DNA of 64,000 bases from an uncultured Clostridia bacterium (GCA_934233745.1 CAKQGN010000007.1:1-64000), one strand, 5' to 3'. Shown: positions 7,856-16,073, numbered from the stretch's first letter. A program made the numbers and translations. The notes: generated from the letters alone by a model not told the origin.

Positions 7856-9595
7856 CTATTTAATTTCCCACTTACTACTGTCTGATTGCAAATCCACCAT
7901 ACGAGCGTAAATGCCGTTTTTCTTGTACAACTCACTAGGTTTTCCCTGCTCCGTCACAACTCCGTCTGACAAAACAACGATCTGATCCGCACCGGCAACC
8001 GTTCTCATTCTATGCGCTATGATAAGCACCGTTTTATCTTTGATAAGTCGAGAGAGTGCTGTTTGTATTATTGTTTCGTTTTCTACGTCAAGACTTGCCG
8101 TCGCCTCGTCAAGAAGAATAACGGGCGCGTCTTTCAGAAACGCGCGCGCGATCGAAATTCGCTGACGCTCTCCTCCTGAAAGTTCACAACCGTTTTCGCC
8201 GATATTCGTATTCCATTTGTCAGGAAGTTTTTCGGCAAACTCATCAACGTTGGCAAGTCGTGCCGCATTAAGCACTTCTTCGTCCGTCGCACCCTTTTTC
8301 CCAAGACGAATATTTTCCATAATAGTATTATCAAACAGCGTTACGTCCTGAAAAACTATAGAATAAAGACTCATCAATTTTTCAGGCTCGATTTCTGCAA
8401 CGTTCATTCCCCCGACGGTGATTTTCCCGTTCTGAATATCCCAAAATCTTGCCGCAAGCCTCGAAACGGTTGTTTTCCCACCGCCCGAAGGTCCTACAAG
8501 CGCAGTAACTTCGCCTTGCTTTGCCGTAAATGAAACGTCTTTTAATACAACTTCGCCGTCATTATATGCAAAGCCGACATGGTCAAACACTATATCGTAT
8601 CCGTCATTTGTAAGCGTGTCGCTTCCCGTTTGAACGGGATATTCCAAAATTTCATTCATTCTAGCAACGTTTGTACGCACTGCAATTATTCCGGCAAGAT
8701 TCAAAAGAGCCGTCTGCATCGGATCGTAAAGACGGGAGGCTACAAGCAAAAACATAAAGAACGTCAAAACACCAAGCGATCCGTTCACAAGTAAAGCCGA
8801 ACCTACTAAAACTACCGAGGCAATCCCAAGTTTTAATACCATTCCGGCGCTCGTTACGAAAAATGAAGCTGTGAGTTCCGCTTTGATATTACTTTTTTCA
8901 ACACCTTTAATCTTGTTTTTTAATCTCGAAAGGTAGTTTTCCTCTGCGTTGTTTGCTTTCAGGTCACGTATCGTTTCGATATACTCTTGCATCCCGTCCG
9001 CACACGACATTTTTGACCCCATAAATCTAATAAGCACCTTATCCTGCACTTTATAACTAAGAAGAACGATAATCAACGAAACAGGAACAACCCACAACGA
9101 AGCAAGAGCCATTCTCCAATCGAATACAAAAAGTCCTACGCTTATTATCACTGTAGAAATAAGAGAGCCGAACAGCCCCGGGATAAAATGAGAGGTGCTC
9201 TTCTCTATTACTTCACAATCCGACATTATCGTGCTCGTTAGATCGGCAAGATCTCTTTTGCCAAAAAACGACAGCGGAAGTTTGCGAAGTCTTTCGGCTA
9301 AACTCAACCTTCTTTTTCCGCTTTCTTCATAAGTTGTAAAATAAGTGTTGTTATACTGAAACCACGTAGTTAAAAAGATAAGCGCAAAACAAATAATACA
9401 GCCTACAATATAAAACGTTATTCTATTTCCTTTTACTCCGCCTCCCATCATATCTGAAACGAGAAAATATAAAAGTGTGGTCGGAAAGATAAACGCCATG
9501 TTTTGAAACGCACAAGCGATTATTCCTTTAATAAGTCCTTTTGCTCCTTGTTTTGACGATGCCGTCTTTTTTTGTATTATTTTAACGAGCGACAT
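7856..9595 (-). CDS. ABC transporter, fused permease/ATPase half-transporter (second pair, member 2)
   Basis: The 579 residues have an exporter-fold membrane domain followed by an ATPase with Walker A GPSGGGKTT, signature LSGGERQR and Walker B ILLDEATASLD. The true start is ATG 9595, which has an excellent AGGAGGG site eight bases upstream and overlaps the end of the preceding ABC gene by 14 nt. It forms a heterodimer-type pair with its upstream neighbour. The pair is a separate transcription unit from the first ABC pair and has its own DtxR-like operator, so both pairs probably belong to one metal-responsive regulon. Confidence 0.86.
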   Translation of the reverse strand: MSLVKIIQKKTASSKQGAKGLIKGIIACAFQNMAFIFPTTLLYFLVSDMMGGGVKGNRITFYIVGCIICFALIFLTTWFQYNNTYFTTYEESGKRRLSLAERLRKLPLSFFGKRDLADLTSTIMSDCEVIEKSTSHFIPGLFGSLISTVIISVGLFVFDWRMALASLWVVPVSLIIVLLSYKVQDKVLIRFMGSKMSCADGMQEYIETIRDLKANNAEENYLSRLKNKIKGVEKSNIKAELTASFFVTSAGMVLKLGIASVVLVGSALLVNGSLGVLTFFMFLLVASRLYDPMQTALLNLAGIIAVRTNVARMNEILEYPVQTGSDTLTNDGYDIVFDHVGFAYNDGEVVLKDVSFTAKQGEVTALVGPSGGGKTTVSRLAARFWDIQNGKITVGGMNVAEIEPEKLMSLYSIVFQDVTLFDNTIMENIRLGKKGATDEEVLNAARLANVDEFAEKLPDKWNTNIGENGCELSGGERQRISIARAFLKDAPVILLDEATASLDVENETIIQTALSRLIKDKTVLIIAHRMRTVAGADQIVVLSDGVVTEQGKPSELYKKNGIYARMVDLQSDSSKWEIK

Positions 9596-11369
9596 TTTTT
9601 TCACCCTCCTTTGCCACTTTCCATTCAACCGATTCGGCATAATTTTTCCACATTTTCGCAAATACTCCGTCCTTTTCAAGAAGTTCTTTACGCTTACCGC
9701 TTTCTGCGACAATTCCGTCTTTTATTACATAAATGCAATCAACGTTGGCCACGGTCGAAAGCCTATGAGCAATCATAATAACCGTTTTCCCTTTTGAAAG
9801 TTCAGAAAACGCCTTTTGTACTTTAATCTCGTTGTCGGGATCAGCAAAAGCCGTTGCTTCGTCAAGAATAATAATAGGCGAGTTTTTCAAAACGGCACGC
9901 GCTATTGCTATTCGCTGTTGTTCACCGCACGAAAGAAATACTCCTTTCGTACCAATCACCGTGTCCGCTCCGTCGGGGAGTTTTTGTATTATATCGTCGC
10001 ACTGCGCGGCATGAAGAGCCGCTGCAATCTCTTCAGTAGTCGCATCCGGTTTACCCAGCCTCACGTTGTCGGCAATGGTTGCTTTGATAAGTTTGGAATC
10101 CTGAAAAACAAATGAAACGGTGTCCATCAGTTCTTCTTTCGGTATTTCCCGTATATCCACACCGCCGATAGTTATTTTTCCGCCTTTAACATCGAAAAAC
10201 CTTGCGATAAGCCCTGCAATCGTGGTTTTTCCTCCGCCCGAAGGACCAACAAGAGCAACCGTTTGTCCTGCTCCTATATTCATAGATGTTCCACAAATCA
10301 CTTCGTTTTCCCCGTCATAAGAAAAATGCACGTCACTAAATTCGACTGACGAATCGACGGGGTGCTTCGGAGTTTTACTTTCGTTCATCGGCTCGACCGA
10401 CATAACGCTGTCAATACGCAAAAGTGCGTCCTTAACAATCATATTGTCTTCACTCATATACATTATTCTAGTAAAAGTTAGAGATATAATGGGCGTTATT
10501 ATGATATAAAAAATAAGATTAAGTAAAAACTTGTTCGTTACCCCGTCCGCCGTAAACCACAACGCACCTGCGATTAAAAATGCAAATACGCCGTTTATTG
10601 CCGCAGTGTAAAACATCATAGGAATACGCATATCTTTGGTGTAAGAAATTACGAATTTCCCGTACTCGGCAATTGCTCTTTTAAATTTTTTAAACGAAAA
10701 CACGGACTGCCCGAACGTTTTAACTACCGGGATTCCTCGAACGTATTCTACGGCTTCGTTAGACATATTTTCTAGCGCATTATTATATTGTTTCATTTTT
10801 CCCTCCAGCCTTTTGCCTGTCATCGTGGCTATTATTATAAATGCAAGCAATACCGGAACAAGACTTAACAATCCAAGCCTCCAATCAAACGCAAATAATA
10901 AAACGAGAAAACCCACGGGTGTTGCCATCGCAACGTACTTATCCGGCAGTTGATGCGCCAGATAGTTTTCAGTTGCTCCCGTAGAATCGTTTACAATTTT
11001 TCTTAGTTTTCCGCTTCCAAAACTATCCGTAAACCCAAGCGGAAGTTTTGCTATGTGCTCCGTAACCATTATTCGCATATTTGTCGCAACTCTGAATGCC
11101 GCCAGATGCGAACATATTAGCGCGCCTATATATACAAGAAATGATACAATGGCAAAAATCATTGCCATAAGTCCATTGTGTATAAGCCCTGTCGCCGATG
11201 AAAAATTCGGGGCAACGTCAAGCACTTCTTTTATTGTTTTCCATATATAAACAAAAGGAAGAAGGGCTATAAATGCACTTGTCACCGAAAGAAACCACGA
11301 AGCATACGTAAAATACTTATGTTTCCCCGCATACCCCATAAGCCTTGAAATATTTGATTGTTTTTTCAA
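9582..11369 (-). CDS. ABC transporter, fused permease/ATPase half-transporter (second pair, member 1)
   Basis: The 595 residues comprise an exporter-fold domain and an ATPase with Walker A GPSGGGKTT and Walker B ILDEATAFAD. The signature motif reads LSCGEQQR, with Cys in place of the usual second Gly, which may make one of the two composite ATP sites weak, as in many heterodimeric exporters. Translation starts at TTG 11369, eight bases after a perfect AGGAGG. The leader contains a perfect 8-bp-arm DtxR-like palindrome at 11391-11410. By architecture and regulation it resembles IrtAB/YbtPQ-type siderophore transporters; substrate and direction remain unproven. Confidence 0.86.
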   Translation of the reverse strand: MKKQSNISRLMGYAGKHKYFTYASWFLSVTSAFIALLPFVYIWKTIKEVLDVAPNFSSATGLIHNGLMAMIFAIVSFLVYIGALICSHLAAFRVATNMRIMVTEHIAKLPLGFTDSFGSGKLRKIVNDSTGATENYLAHQLPDKYVAMATPVGFLVLLFAFDWRLGLLSLVPVLLAFIIIATMTGKRLEGKMKQYNNALENMSNEAVEYVRGIPVVKTFGQSVFSFKKFKRAIAEYGKFVISYTKDMRIPMMFYTAAINGVFAFLIAGALWFTADGVTNKFLLNLIFYIIITPIISLTFTRIMYMSEDNMIVKDALLRIDSVMSVEPMNESKTPKHPVDSSVEFSDVHFSYDGENEVICGTSMNIGAGQTVALVGPSGGGKTTIAGLIARFFDVKGGKITIGGVDIREIPKEELMDTVSFVFQDSKLIKATIADNVRLGKPDATTEEIAAALHAAQCDDIIQKLPDGADTVIGTKGVFLSCGEQQRIAIARAVLKNSPIIILDEATAFADPDNEIKVQKAFSELSKGKTVIMIAHRLSTVANVDCIYVIKDGIVAESGKRKELLEKDGVFAKMWKNYAESVEWKVAKEGEKNVAR

Positions 11370-11390
11370 CTTGAAAACCTCCTGTATTCT

Positions 11391-11410
11391 TGGTTAGCAT
11401 AGGCTAACCA
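11391..11410. promoter_or_regulatory. DtxR/IdeR-like operator before the second ABC pair
   Basis: TGGTTAGCATAGGCTAACCA has perfect 8-bp arms around ATAG, the strongest of the four copies in the window. It ends 7 nt upstream of the AGGAGG of the TTG-started ABC gene, so a bound repressor would cover the leader just ahead of the ribosome binding site. I could not place a convincing -35/-10 pair upstream of it. Confidence 0.82.
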
Positions 11411-11500
11411 TAGTCGAAATAAAAAATTCCATTTATTATTTGATAATATTATGGAACTTTCTTTTTTTTAGTAGCCTTAATAAACTATATCACCTTGCGT

Positions 11501-12250
11501 TTAAGAAATAATAGAATCTTTGGCACTCTTTTTGTTTGTTTTTCGTATCTTATTTACGTTTTTATTCATCAAACGCCTACCCACAAGACGATAAGCACAT
11601 TTTTTCAATGCACTCATTGTTTGACCGTGTTCTTTTAAAAGCGTATCGGGCTCGTCATACACTCCTAAATCTCGAACGATTCCCTCTTTTTGTATATAGG
11701 TATCGCAACAATTAAATTCGACCGGCGGATTTAATAAGTTTTTCGTCGCAACTCCGTAACCGATAAAAGAGCCGTCATTATTTGGCTTAAATATTTTTTG
11801 CAATGCGGACAGGTATTTTTTATCGAGAATAAATCCTTCGAGGTTATACCATTCCCCGCAAACGTACGCTTCTACATAACTGTGAAAAATCTCATCAGGT
11901 GCGGACTTATACACCAATCCGGTCATTGCTCCTTTCTGTAGGATTTTATCTATCATAAAACCATGTATTCGACAAGGAATACCCGAGGCACGAAGAAGCG
12001 CCATAAAAAGCGTCCCCTTGGTGTTGCACTGCCCGTATCCGTCTTTCAGCACCCGACTTGCCTTTACACCGTCGTCAACGTTATATCCGAATACAATTTC
12101 GTCTTTAACGAAATCGTAAATCGCCTTCACTCGCTTTACTTCAGGCAAACTCTTCCACCCCCGTCTTTCTATAAGCAGTTGAATTTGTTTAGATGAATAA
12201 TCGAGTATTTTTGTTTCTCTTAAATAATTTGTAAAATTCGAGCAATTCAT
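11501..12250 (-). CDS. Transglutaminase-like cysteine protease-fold protein
   Basis: The 249-residue protein has the transglutaminase-like catalytic triad in order: Cys in DGYGQCNTKGTLFMALLRA (about residue 75), His in EIFHSYVEAYV and Asp in WYNLEGFILD. No signal peptide is visible, so it is probably cytoplasmic. The C-terminal 70 residues are basic and not recognised. Bacterial members act as peptidases, amidases or ligases; the substrate here is unknown. The ATG overlaps the stop of a short open frame upstream (TAATG). Its place between two units with DtxR-like boxes suggests it belongs to the same regulon, perhaps in processing a peptide-type metallophore, which is speculation. Confidence 0.72.
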   Translation of the reverse strand: MNCSNFTNYLRETKILDYSSKQIQLLIERRGWKSLPEVKRVKAIYDFVKDEIVFGYNVDDGVKASRVLKDGYGQCNTKGTLFMALLRASGIPCRIHGFMIDKILQKGAMTGLVYKSAPDEIFHSYVEAYVCGEWYNLEGFILDKKYLSALQKIFKPNNDGSFIGYGVATKNLLNPPVEFNCCDTYIQKEGIVRDLGVYDEPDTLLKEHGQTMSALKKCAYRLVGRRLMNKNVNKIRKTNKKSAKDSIIS

Positions 12251-12444
12251 TATTTATCCTTTATTTTCATTCCTTTATTTTCATAATGACAATCGTAATA
12301 TACATAGACTTCTTTGACCGAATATTTGTTTTTTATCGTCGGCAATACGCTCGCCGACAACACGCAACTTAAAATATTGATAATAAAATAATCGTCTTTT
12401 TCAAATTCGTCATTGCTTGCGAAAAATTCTTTATACTTTTTGCA
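12250..12444 (-). pseudogene. Open frame remnant upstream of the transglutaminase gene
   Basis: The minus strand holds 64 sense codons after an in-frame stop and before the TAA that overlaps the transglutaminase ATG. The translation looks like real protein (KEFFASNDEFEKDDYFIINI, then KEVYVYYDCHYE), acidic and aromatic, but there is no ATG or convincing start until nearly the end. It is best read as the C-terminal remnant of a lost gene whose 5' part may have been replaced by the adjacent inverted-repeat block. A small gene with a TTG or GTG start cannot be excluded. Confidence 0.35.
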
Positions 12445-12445
12445 T

Positions 12446-12534
12446 TACGGTTTTGGTGTCGGGGTCGTTTTGGGTTGCGGAACGGTTTTTTGAAAGTGTT
12501 TTTGTCCCCCGACACATTTTCCCAGAAAACCGTA
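12446..12534. repeat. Nested inverted repeat behind the hydrolase gene
   Basis: Outer arms TACGGTTTT (12446-12454) and AAAACCGTA (12526-12534) enclose inner arms GTGTCGGGG (12456-12464) and CCCCGACAC (12507-12515), all perfect. The hairpin begins just past the hydrolase stop codon and abuts the gene remnant. There is no U-tract on the minus strand, so it is not a standard terminator. It may be the footprint of an inserted palindromic element or an RNA-stabilising 3' structure. Confidence 0.6.
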
Positions 12535-12536
12535 TT

Positions 12537-13466
12537 TCATTTGTTTATCCACTCCTTTATGGCTTTTGAAAGTCTTTTATCTATATCAATTCTCGTTTCC
12601 TTACATTCTTTCGGAAAATCTTTCGCCGCTTTGAACATAACTTTCAAAAGGATGTTCGCCCCGATAGGGAAAATAGTCTTAAAAAGGCTTTCGGGGAAAA
12701 CAAAGTGTGAACCGTGCTTATATGTGACAAATTCGGCGTCGCAATCGTGCGACTTTTCGGTCAATCGCTTTTCCGCTCTTTTAACGTATTTCGCAGCGTT
12801 CCATAAACAATCGTCTTCCGCGCCTATCATAAGAAGTTTGCCTTTTATGTTTTCGATTTTTATATATTCGTCTTCGGTGATGGGATGCGCCGCTTCCGAA
12901 TCGTCGAAAATCTTTTTAGAATCGATCATATTTCCCGACTTCTTTGTCTCCGATTTCACTACCTGCCAATACTCGGGGTGCTTATAACAAAATGGCATAT
13001 ACGGCAACGGCTTTCCACAATATGAAAACAGCGATTCCCCCTCGACAGGCCACTCTCTACAGCCGTCTTTTTTGCCTTGTTCAAATCCCTGCCATATAAA
13101 ATCGCTTGCTGTCATCGTTATTGTAAGCGTAATGTCAGGAAAATACGACGCAGCGGTCAGCGCAAGCGTTCCGGTGGTAGAGCCACCCACAATACCTATT
13201 TTTTTGTTTCCGTTGTTTTTGAGCCACTCTATAGCTTTTTCGATCCTTTCGAGCGGATAATTATGATGACTGAAATTCTTTTTTGCGGGCGACATTGTAA
13301 GTACGTTTACGCCGTTCTTCTTGAGCCATTTTGCGCATGATTTCGCCATATAACCTTCGGGATCGTTGCCAAGCATTGCGATAATGGTAATATCTACGCG
13401 CGTTTTGCATTTCCAATACACACCGTAAAATCCGTCCGTTTTCACATTAAAATGAATCTTTTTCAT
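12537..13466 (-). CDS. Alpha/beta hydrolase, acyl-CoA thioester hydrolase/BAAT-like
   Basis: The 309-residue protein has an alpha/beta-hydrolase core. The nucleophile elbow is GIVGGSTTGTLAL (Ser near residue 96), a candidate acid is in LLMIGAEDDCLWN (Asp near 218), and His is in YKHGSHFVFPE (near 250). This last segment and the elbow context resemble the bile-acid-CoA:amino acid acyltransferase/thioesterase C-terminal domain group. No signal peptide is seen. The start ATG 13466 has AAGGAAAAGG upstream. The promoter is about 235 nt further upstream, with a DtxR-like box against its -35, so expression is probably metal-responsive. In metallophore systems hydrolases of this fold release iron from ester siderophores; this is only a possibility here. 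Confidence 0.72.
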   Translation of the reverse strand: MKKIHFNVKTDGFYGVYWKCKTRVDITIIAMLGNDPEGYMAKSCAKWLKKNGVNVLTMSPAKKNFSHHNYPLERIEKAIEWLKNNGNKKIGIVGGSTTGTLALTAASYFPDITLTITMTASDFIWQGFEQGKKDGCREWPVEGESLFSYCGKPLPYMPFCYKHPEYWQVVKSETKKSGNMIDSKKIFDDSEAAHPITEDEYIKIENIKGKLLMIGAEDDCLWNAAKYVKRAEKRLTEKSHDCDAEFVTYKHGSHFVFPESLFKTIFPIGANILLKVMFKAAKDFPKECKETRIDIDKRLSKAIKEWINK

Positions 13467-13701
13467 ACCTTTTCCTTTGCAACGATTAAAACTTATTAAG
13501 TTCTGAATTACAATTCAGTTATCTTTTTCGCTTCTCTGTCTCATTTTTATTCTGTAACGAATACTTTTCTCATCTATGTTTACTCTCGCAAGTATTACTT
13601 ACACCACACTAGAATATGTTTTATTAACTATCACGAATTGACAAGCATTATCTCTTTTTAACATTCTGCCAAATCCGTTCATTGTCCAAAACCTTTTTTT
13701 A

Positions 13702-13749
13702 ATTATACAGCGAGATAACAGAAAAATCAAATGGTTAGCATAGGCTAAC
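13702..13749 (-). promoter_or_regulatory. Promoter with adjacent DtxR/IdeR-like operator
   Basis: Minus-strand TTGATT (13730-13725), 17 nt and TATAAT (13707-13702) form a good promoter. The palindrome GTTAGCATAGGCTAAC (13734-13749) ends three bases upstream of the -35. This is the fourth copy of the operator family and shares the same ATAG centre as the copy at 11391. It reads toward the hydrolase gene, leaving a leader of roughly 230 nt that includes a perfect 7-bp hairpin at 13503-13518. Confidence 0.75.
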
Positions 13750-14298
13750 TTAATTTATTTATTAGTTACCTAAACATCTCATACAAACATTCTTTATATT
13801 TCATAAGTTTTCCTTTATCTTTACTATTTTTATTATAATTTTTCTCACTGCAAACAGGAAATCACCCCTCAAAACGGCATAAAAAAGAGAAAACTTTTGC
13901 ATTGTTCTCTCTTTCTGTTTTTTATATTAAATCAAAAAGTCGAATGTTCTTTTACGAATATCCGACTTTATGCTATCATTTGAATGCTGTTTTCTATGTT
14001 ATTTGATATTTTTTGTTGTGTTTTTCGGAAATCCCTTTCACTATTAATTGCACTTTCAACATTTTATATTGATTTTCTTGCTCACTTTCTATTTTTTATC
14101 TTAAATTGTATCAGTCAAGCAGGGATTAAAACGAAGTCGCCGGTTCAAGTCCTGTTTTTTGAAAAACAGGTCAAAATGCAGCTCATGAATTCAAATATTC
14201 CGCAAGGTGCGCAAACCACAAGATATAGCAACAAAAAAGCACAAAACATACTAAATCTTGTGCTTTTTATGTTTTGTAGCTTTTTCGTACTACAAAGA
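13750..14298. other. Gene-free AT-rich stretch with hairpins
   Basis: I see no credible gene here; an open frame on the plus strand (13984 on) is hydrophobic low-complexity translation that runs into the tRNA repeats. The stretch holds a probable minus-strand terminator (AAAGTCG 13936-13942 with CGACTTT 13963-13969, then TTTTTGATTT), a perfect 9-bp hairpin with a 2-nt loop (CCTGTTTTT 14151-14159 with AAAAACAGG 14162-14170), a bidirectional terminator-like hairpin around 14235-14270 with the arms AAAAGCACAA and TTGTGCTTTT, and a TTTGTAG/CTACAAA hairpin directly next to the first tRNA-derived repeat. Confidence 0.5.
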
Positions 14299-14666
14299 TG
14301 GTGGAGGCAACAGGGCTCGTCCAACAGCGAGCGAAAATGCTTGCATTTTGCAGCGACGCGTGCAGTGTGACCGCAGGGCACAGCCATGCATCGCATGGTG
14401 ACGGCGATATGCCGTCAAGTTCGAGTCTGTCTGCAGACACAACATAAGAAAAACCCTACTGTTTAGTAGGGTTTTCAGGTGTTGGTGGAGGCAACAGGAC
14501 TCGCCCGACAGCGAGCGGAAATGCTTGCATTTTGCAGCGACGCGTGCAGTGTGACCGCAGGGCACAGCCATGCATCGCATGGTGACGGCGATATACCGTC
14601 AAGTTCGAGTCTGTCTGCAGACACAACATAAGAAAAACCCTACTGTTTAGTAGGGTTTTAAGGTGT
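14299..14666 (-). repeat. Two 184-bp tandem satellites carrying the 3' end of tRNA-Val
   Basis: Copies at 14299-14482 and 14483-14666 are nearly identical and run straight into the tRNA gene at the same 184-bp period. Each starts (plus strand) with the last 21 nt of tRNA-Val, from T-loop C56 to CCA; the outermost copy has one mismatch. A roughly 120-bp array of perfect mini-hairpins follows (AAATGC-TT-GCATTT, CCATGC-ATC-GCATGG, GACGGC-GATAT-GCCGTC, GTCTG-TCTG-CAGAC) and then an 11-bp terminator hairpin. The distal copy is backed by a different terminator, as expected if units were inserted one after another into the tRNA 3' end. No protein is encoded. Confidence 0.85.
14634..14659 (-). terminator. 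Intrinsic terminator behind tRNA-Val
   Basis: On the minus strand AAAACCCTACT and AGTAGGGTTTT form an 11-bp stem with a 4-nt loop, followed by a T run, 8 nt past the tRNA CCA. An equivalent copy sits in the outer satellite 184 bp away. Confidence 0.85.
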
Positions 14667-14743
14667 TGGTGGAGGCAACAGGACTCGAACCTGTGACCTC
14701 ACGGATGTGAACCGTGTGCTCTAACCAACTGAGCCATGCCTCC
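14667..14743 (-). tRNA. tRNA-Val (anticodon CAC)
   Basis: The 77-nt gene folds as a full cloverleaf on the minus strand: acceptor GGAGGCA/TGCCTCC, D stem GCTC/GAGC, anticodon stem CACGG/CCGTG with loop TTCACAT, T stem ACAGG/CCTGT with loop TTCGAGT, discriminator A and an encoded CCA. The anticodon CAC reads the valine codon GUG. It lies 34 nt downstream of rpsU on the same strand, with a TCGCATG/CATGCGA hairpin between them, so the two may be co-transcribed. Its last 21 nt are duplicated twice downstream. Confidence 0.95.
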
Positions 14744-14777
14744 GTATCTCGCATGACTTGCATGCGAAGATTTTGAG

Positions 14778-14957
14778 TTATGCTTTGTACATTCTCTTGC
14801 GAGCAGCTTCCGCTTTCTTTTTGCGTTTTACGCTGGGTTTCTCGTAAGCCTCTTTTTTGCGGAGGTCACCGATGATGCCGTCGCGTGCGCATTTTCTTTT
14901 GAAACGGCGGATTGCATTGTCCAAACTTTCGTTTTCACCGACTCTGACTGTTGACAT
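14778..14957 (-). CDS. rpsU: 30S ribosomal protein S21
   Basis: The 59-residue protein begins [20 protein letters not shown] after the initiator Met and ends in a lysine/arginine-rich tail, the full-length S21 pattern. It binds the small ribosomal subunit near the anti-Shine-Dalgarno region and helps initiation. The start is ATG 14957 behind GAGGAGGTG; the longer frame has no ribosome binding site. The tRNA-Val gene follows on the same strand. Confidence 0.95.
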   Translation of the reverse strand: MSTVRVGENESLDNAIRRFKRKCARDGIIGDLRKKEAYEKPSVKRKKKAEAARKRMYKA

Positions 14958-15064
14958 CTTTTTCACCTCCTCGGATTGCAAATTACCTTTCTATTATACA
15001 CAAAAATATGCTGATGTCAAACGAAAATTCACCGAGGGCGAACAAAAAGTTTGGCACGGCGGCG

Positions 15065-15093
15065 TTGACAGCAATGTGCATTTATGATATTCT
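15065..15093 (+). promoter_or_regulatory. Promoter of the nrnA-like operon
   Basis: TTGACA (15065-15070), 17 nt, TATTCT (15088-15093). It reads into the phosphoesterase-surE operon with a short leader before ATG 15126. Confidence 0.7.
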
Positions 15094-15125
15094 TTAATAC
15101 CAAATTGTTTAAGCGGGTGTATTTT

Positions 15126-16073
15126 ATGATAAGCAAAGCGTTTGACGCAATAAAAAGGTATGACACAATAATCATTCACCGTCACTTAAATCCCGACGGT
15201 GACGCAATGGGCAGTCAGATAGGTTTGAAGAGAGTGCTTCAAATCAACTTCCCCGACAAAAAGATTTATGCCGTCGGAGATGACGCAAGACGCTTTTCCT
15301 TTATGGAAGGCAGCACAATGGATGTCATAGACGACGCCGCATACAACGGCGCATTGGCGATAGTGCTCGATACGTCCGCAAAGGCACTGATTTCGGACAA
15401 TCGCTACACTCTTGCCGAGAGGACGTTGCGCATAGATCATCACATTTTTGTAGAAGACATTGCCGACATCGATATAGACGACACATCGTTTGAAAGTTGT
15501 TGCGGACTTGTTGCGTTTCTCGTGCGCGAATGGGGTTTGGAAGTTGATTCTTATGCCGCGAAAGCCTTATTTACGGGCATGGTGACGGACAGCGGAAGAT
15601 TTTATTACGACAGCGTGACGCCACGCACGTTCGACCTGGCGGGCTTCTTGCTGAGCAAAGGTTTCAATCCGTCTAAGATATACTCCGATCTTTATGTCGA
15701 CACTTACGAAAACGTAAAAAAACGCGCACAATTCGTTCTTTCGGTACAGTTCACAAAAAACAACGTGGCGTATTCATATTCGGACAAGGCAAGAGTCGAA
15801 TCTCTCGGAATGGAGGCGCAGGCGGTATCGCGCGGATACGTCAACACCATGGCTGACTTAAAAGGTGTTGACGCCTGGGTAAACTTCACCGAGTGCGAGG
15901 ACGGCGTTCTGTGCGAAATACGCTCCAAAAATTTGAATATAAACCAAATCGCAGTGGCACACGGCGGCGGCGGACATCTGAAAGCAAGCGGAGCGACGCT
16001 GAAAGACAAACAAGAAGCCATGCAAGTGCTTGACGAACTTGATAATCTTGTCGAAAACGGAGAAAGAATATGA
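15126..16073 (+). CDS. DHH/DHHA1 phosphoesterase, NrnA-like (first of tandem pair)
   Basis: The 315-residue protein has the DHH-family motifs in order: HRHLNPDGDAMGS (metal ligands near residues 21-31), VLDTSAKAL (the Asp of motif II), RIDHHIF (DHH motif near 100) and the C-terminal DHHA1 signature HGGGGHLKASGA. NrnA-type enzymes degrade nano-RNA and dephosphorylate pAp, and relatives hydrolyse pApA from c-di-AMP turnover. The start is ATG 15126 rather than an earlier frame start inside the promoter. It overlaps the next gene by 4 bp (ATGA), and surE follows likewise, so three nucleotide-phosphate hydrolases are made together. Confidence 0.85.
   Translation: MISKAFDAIKRYDTIIIHRHLNPDGDAMGSQIGLKRVLQINFPDKKIYAVGDDARRFSFMEGSTMDVIDDAAYNGALAIVLDTSAKALISDNRYTLAERTLRIDHHIFVEDIADIDIDDTSFESCCGLVAFLVREWGLEVDSYAAKALFTGMVTDSGRFYYDSVTPRTFDLAGFLLSKGFNPSKIYSDLYVDTYENVKKRAQFVLSVQFTKNNVAYSYSDKARVESLGMEAQAVSRGYVNTMADLKGVDAWVNFTECEDGVLCEIRSKNLNINQIAVAHGGGGHLKASGATLKDKQEAMQVLDELDNLVENGERI

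Noticed and set aside
14130..14160. GGTTCAAGTCC near 14142 as a second tRNA T arm
   Set aside because: No acceptor, anticodon arm or pairing T stem can be built around it; it runs into a perfect CCTGTTTTT hairpin instead.
13984..14370. Plus-strand 128-codon frame before the tRNA repeats
   Set aside because: It is hydrophobic AT-rich translation running through hairpins and into the tRNA-derived repeat; no ribosome site or family.
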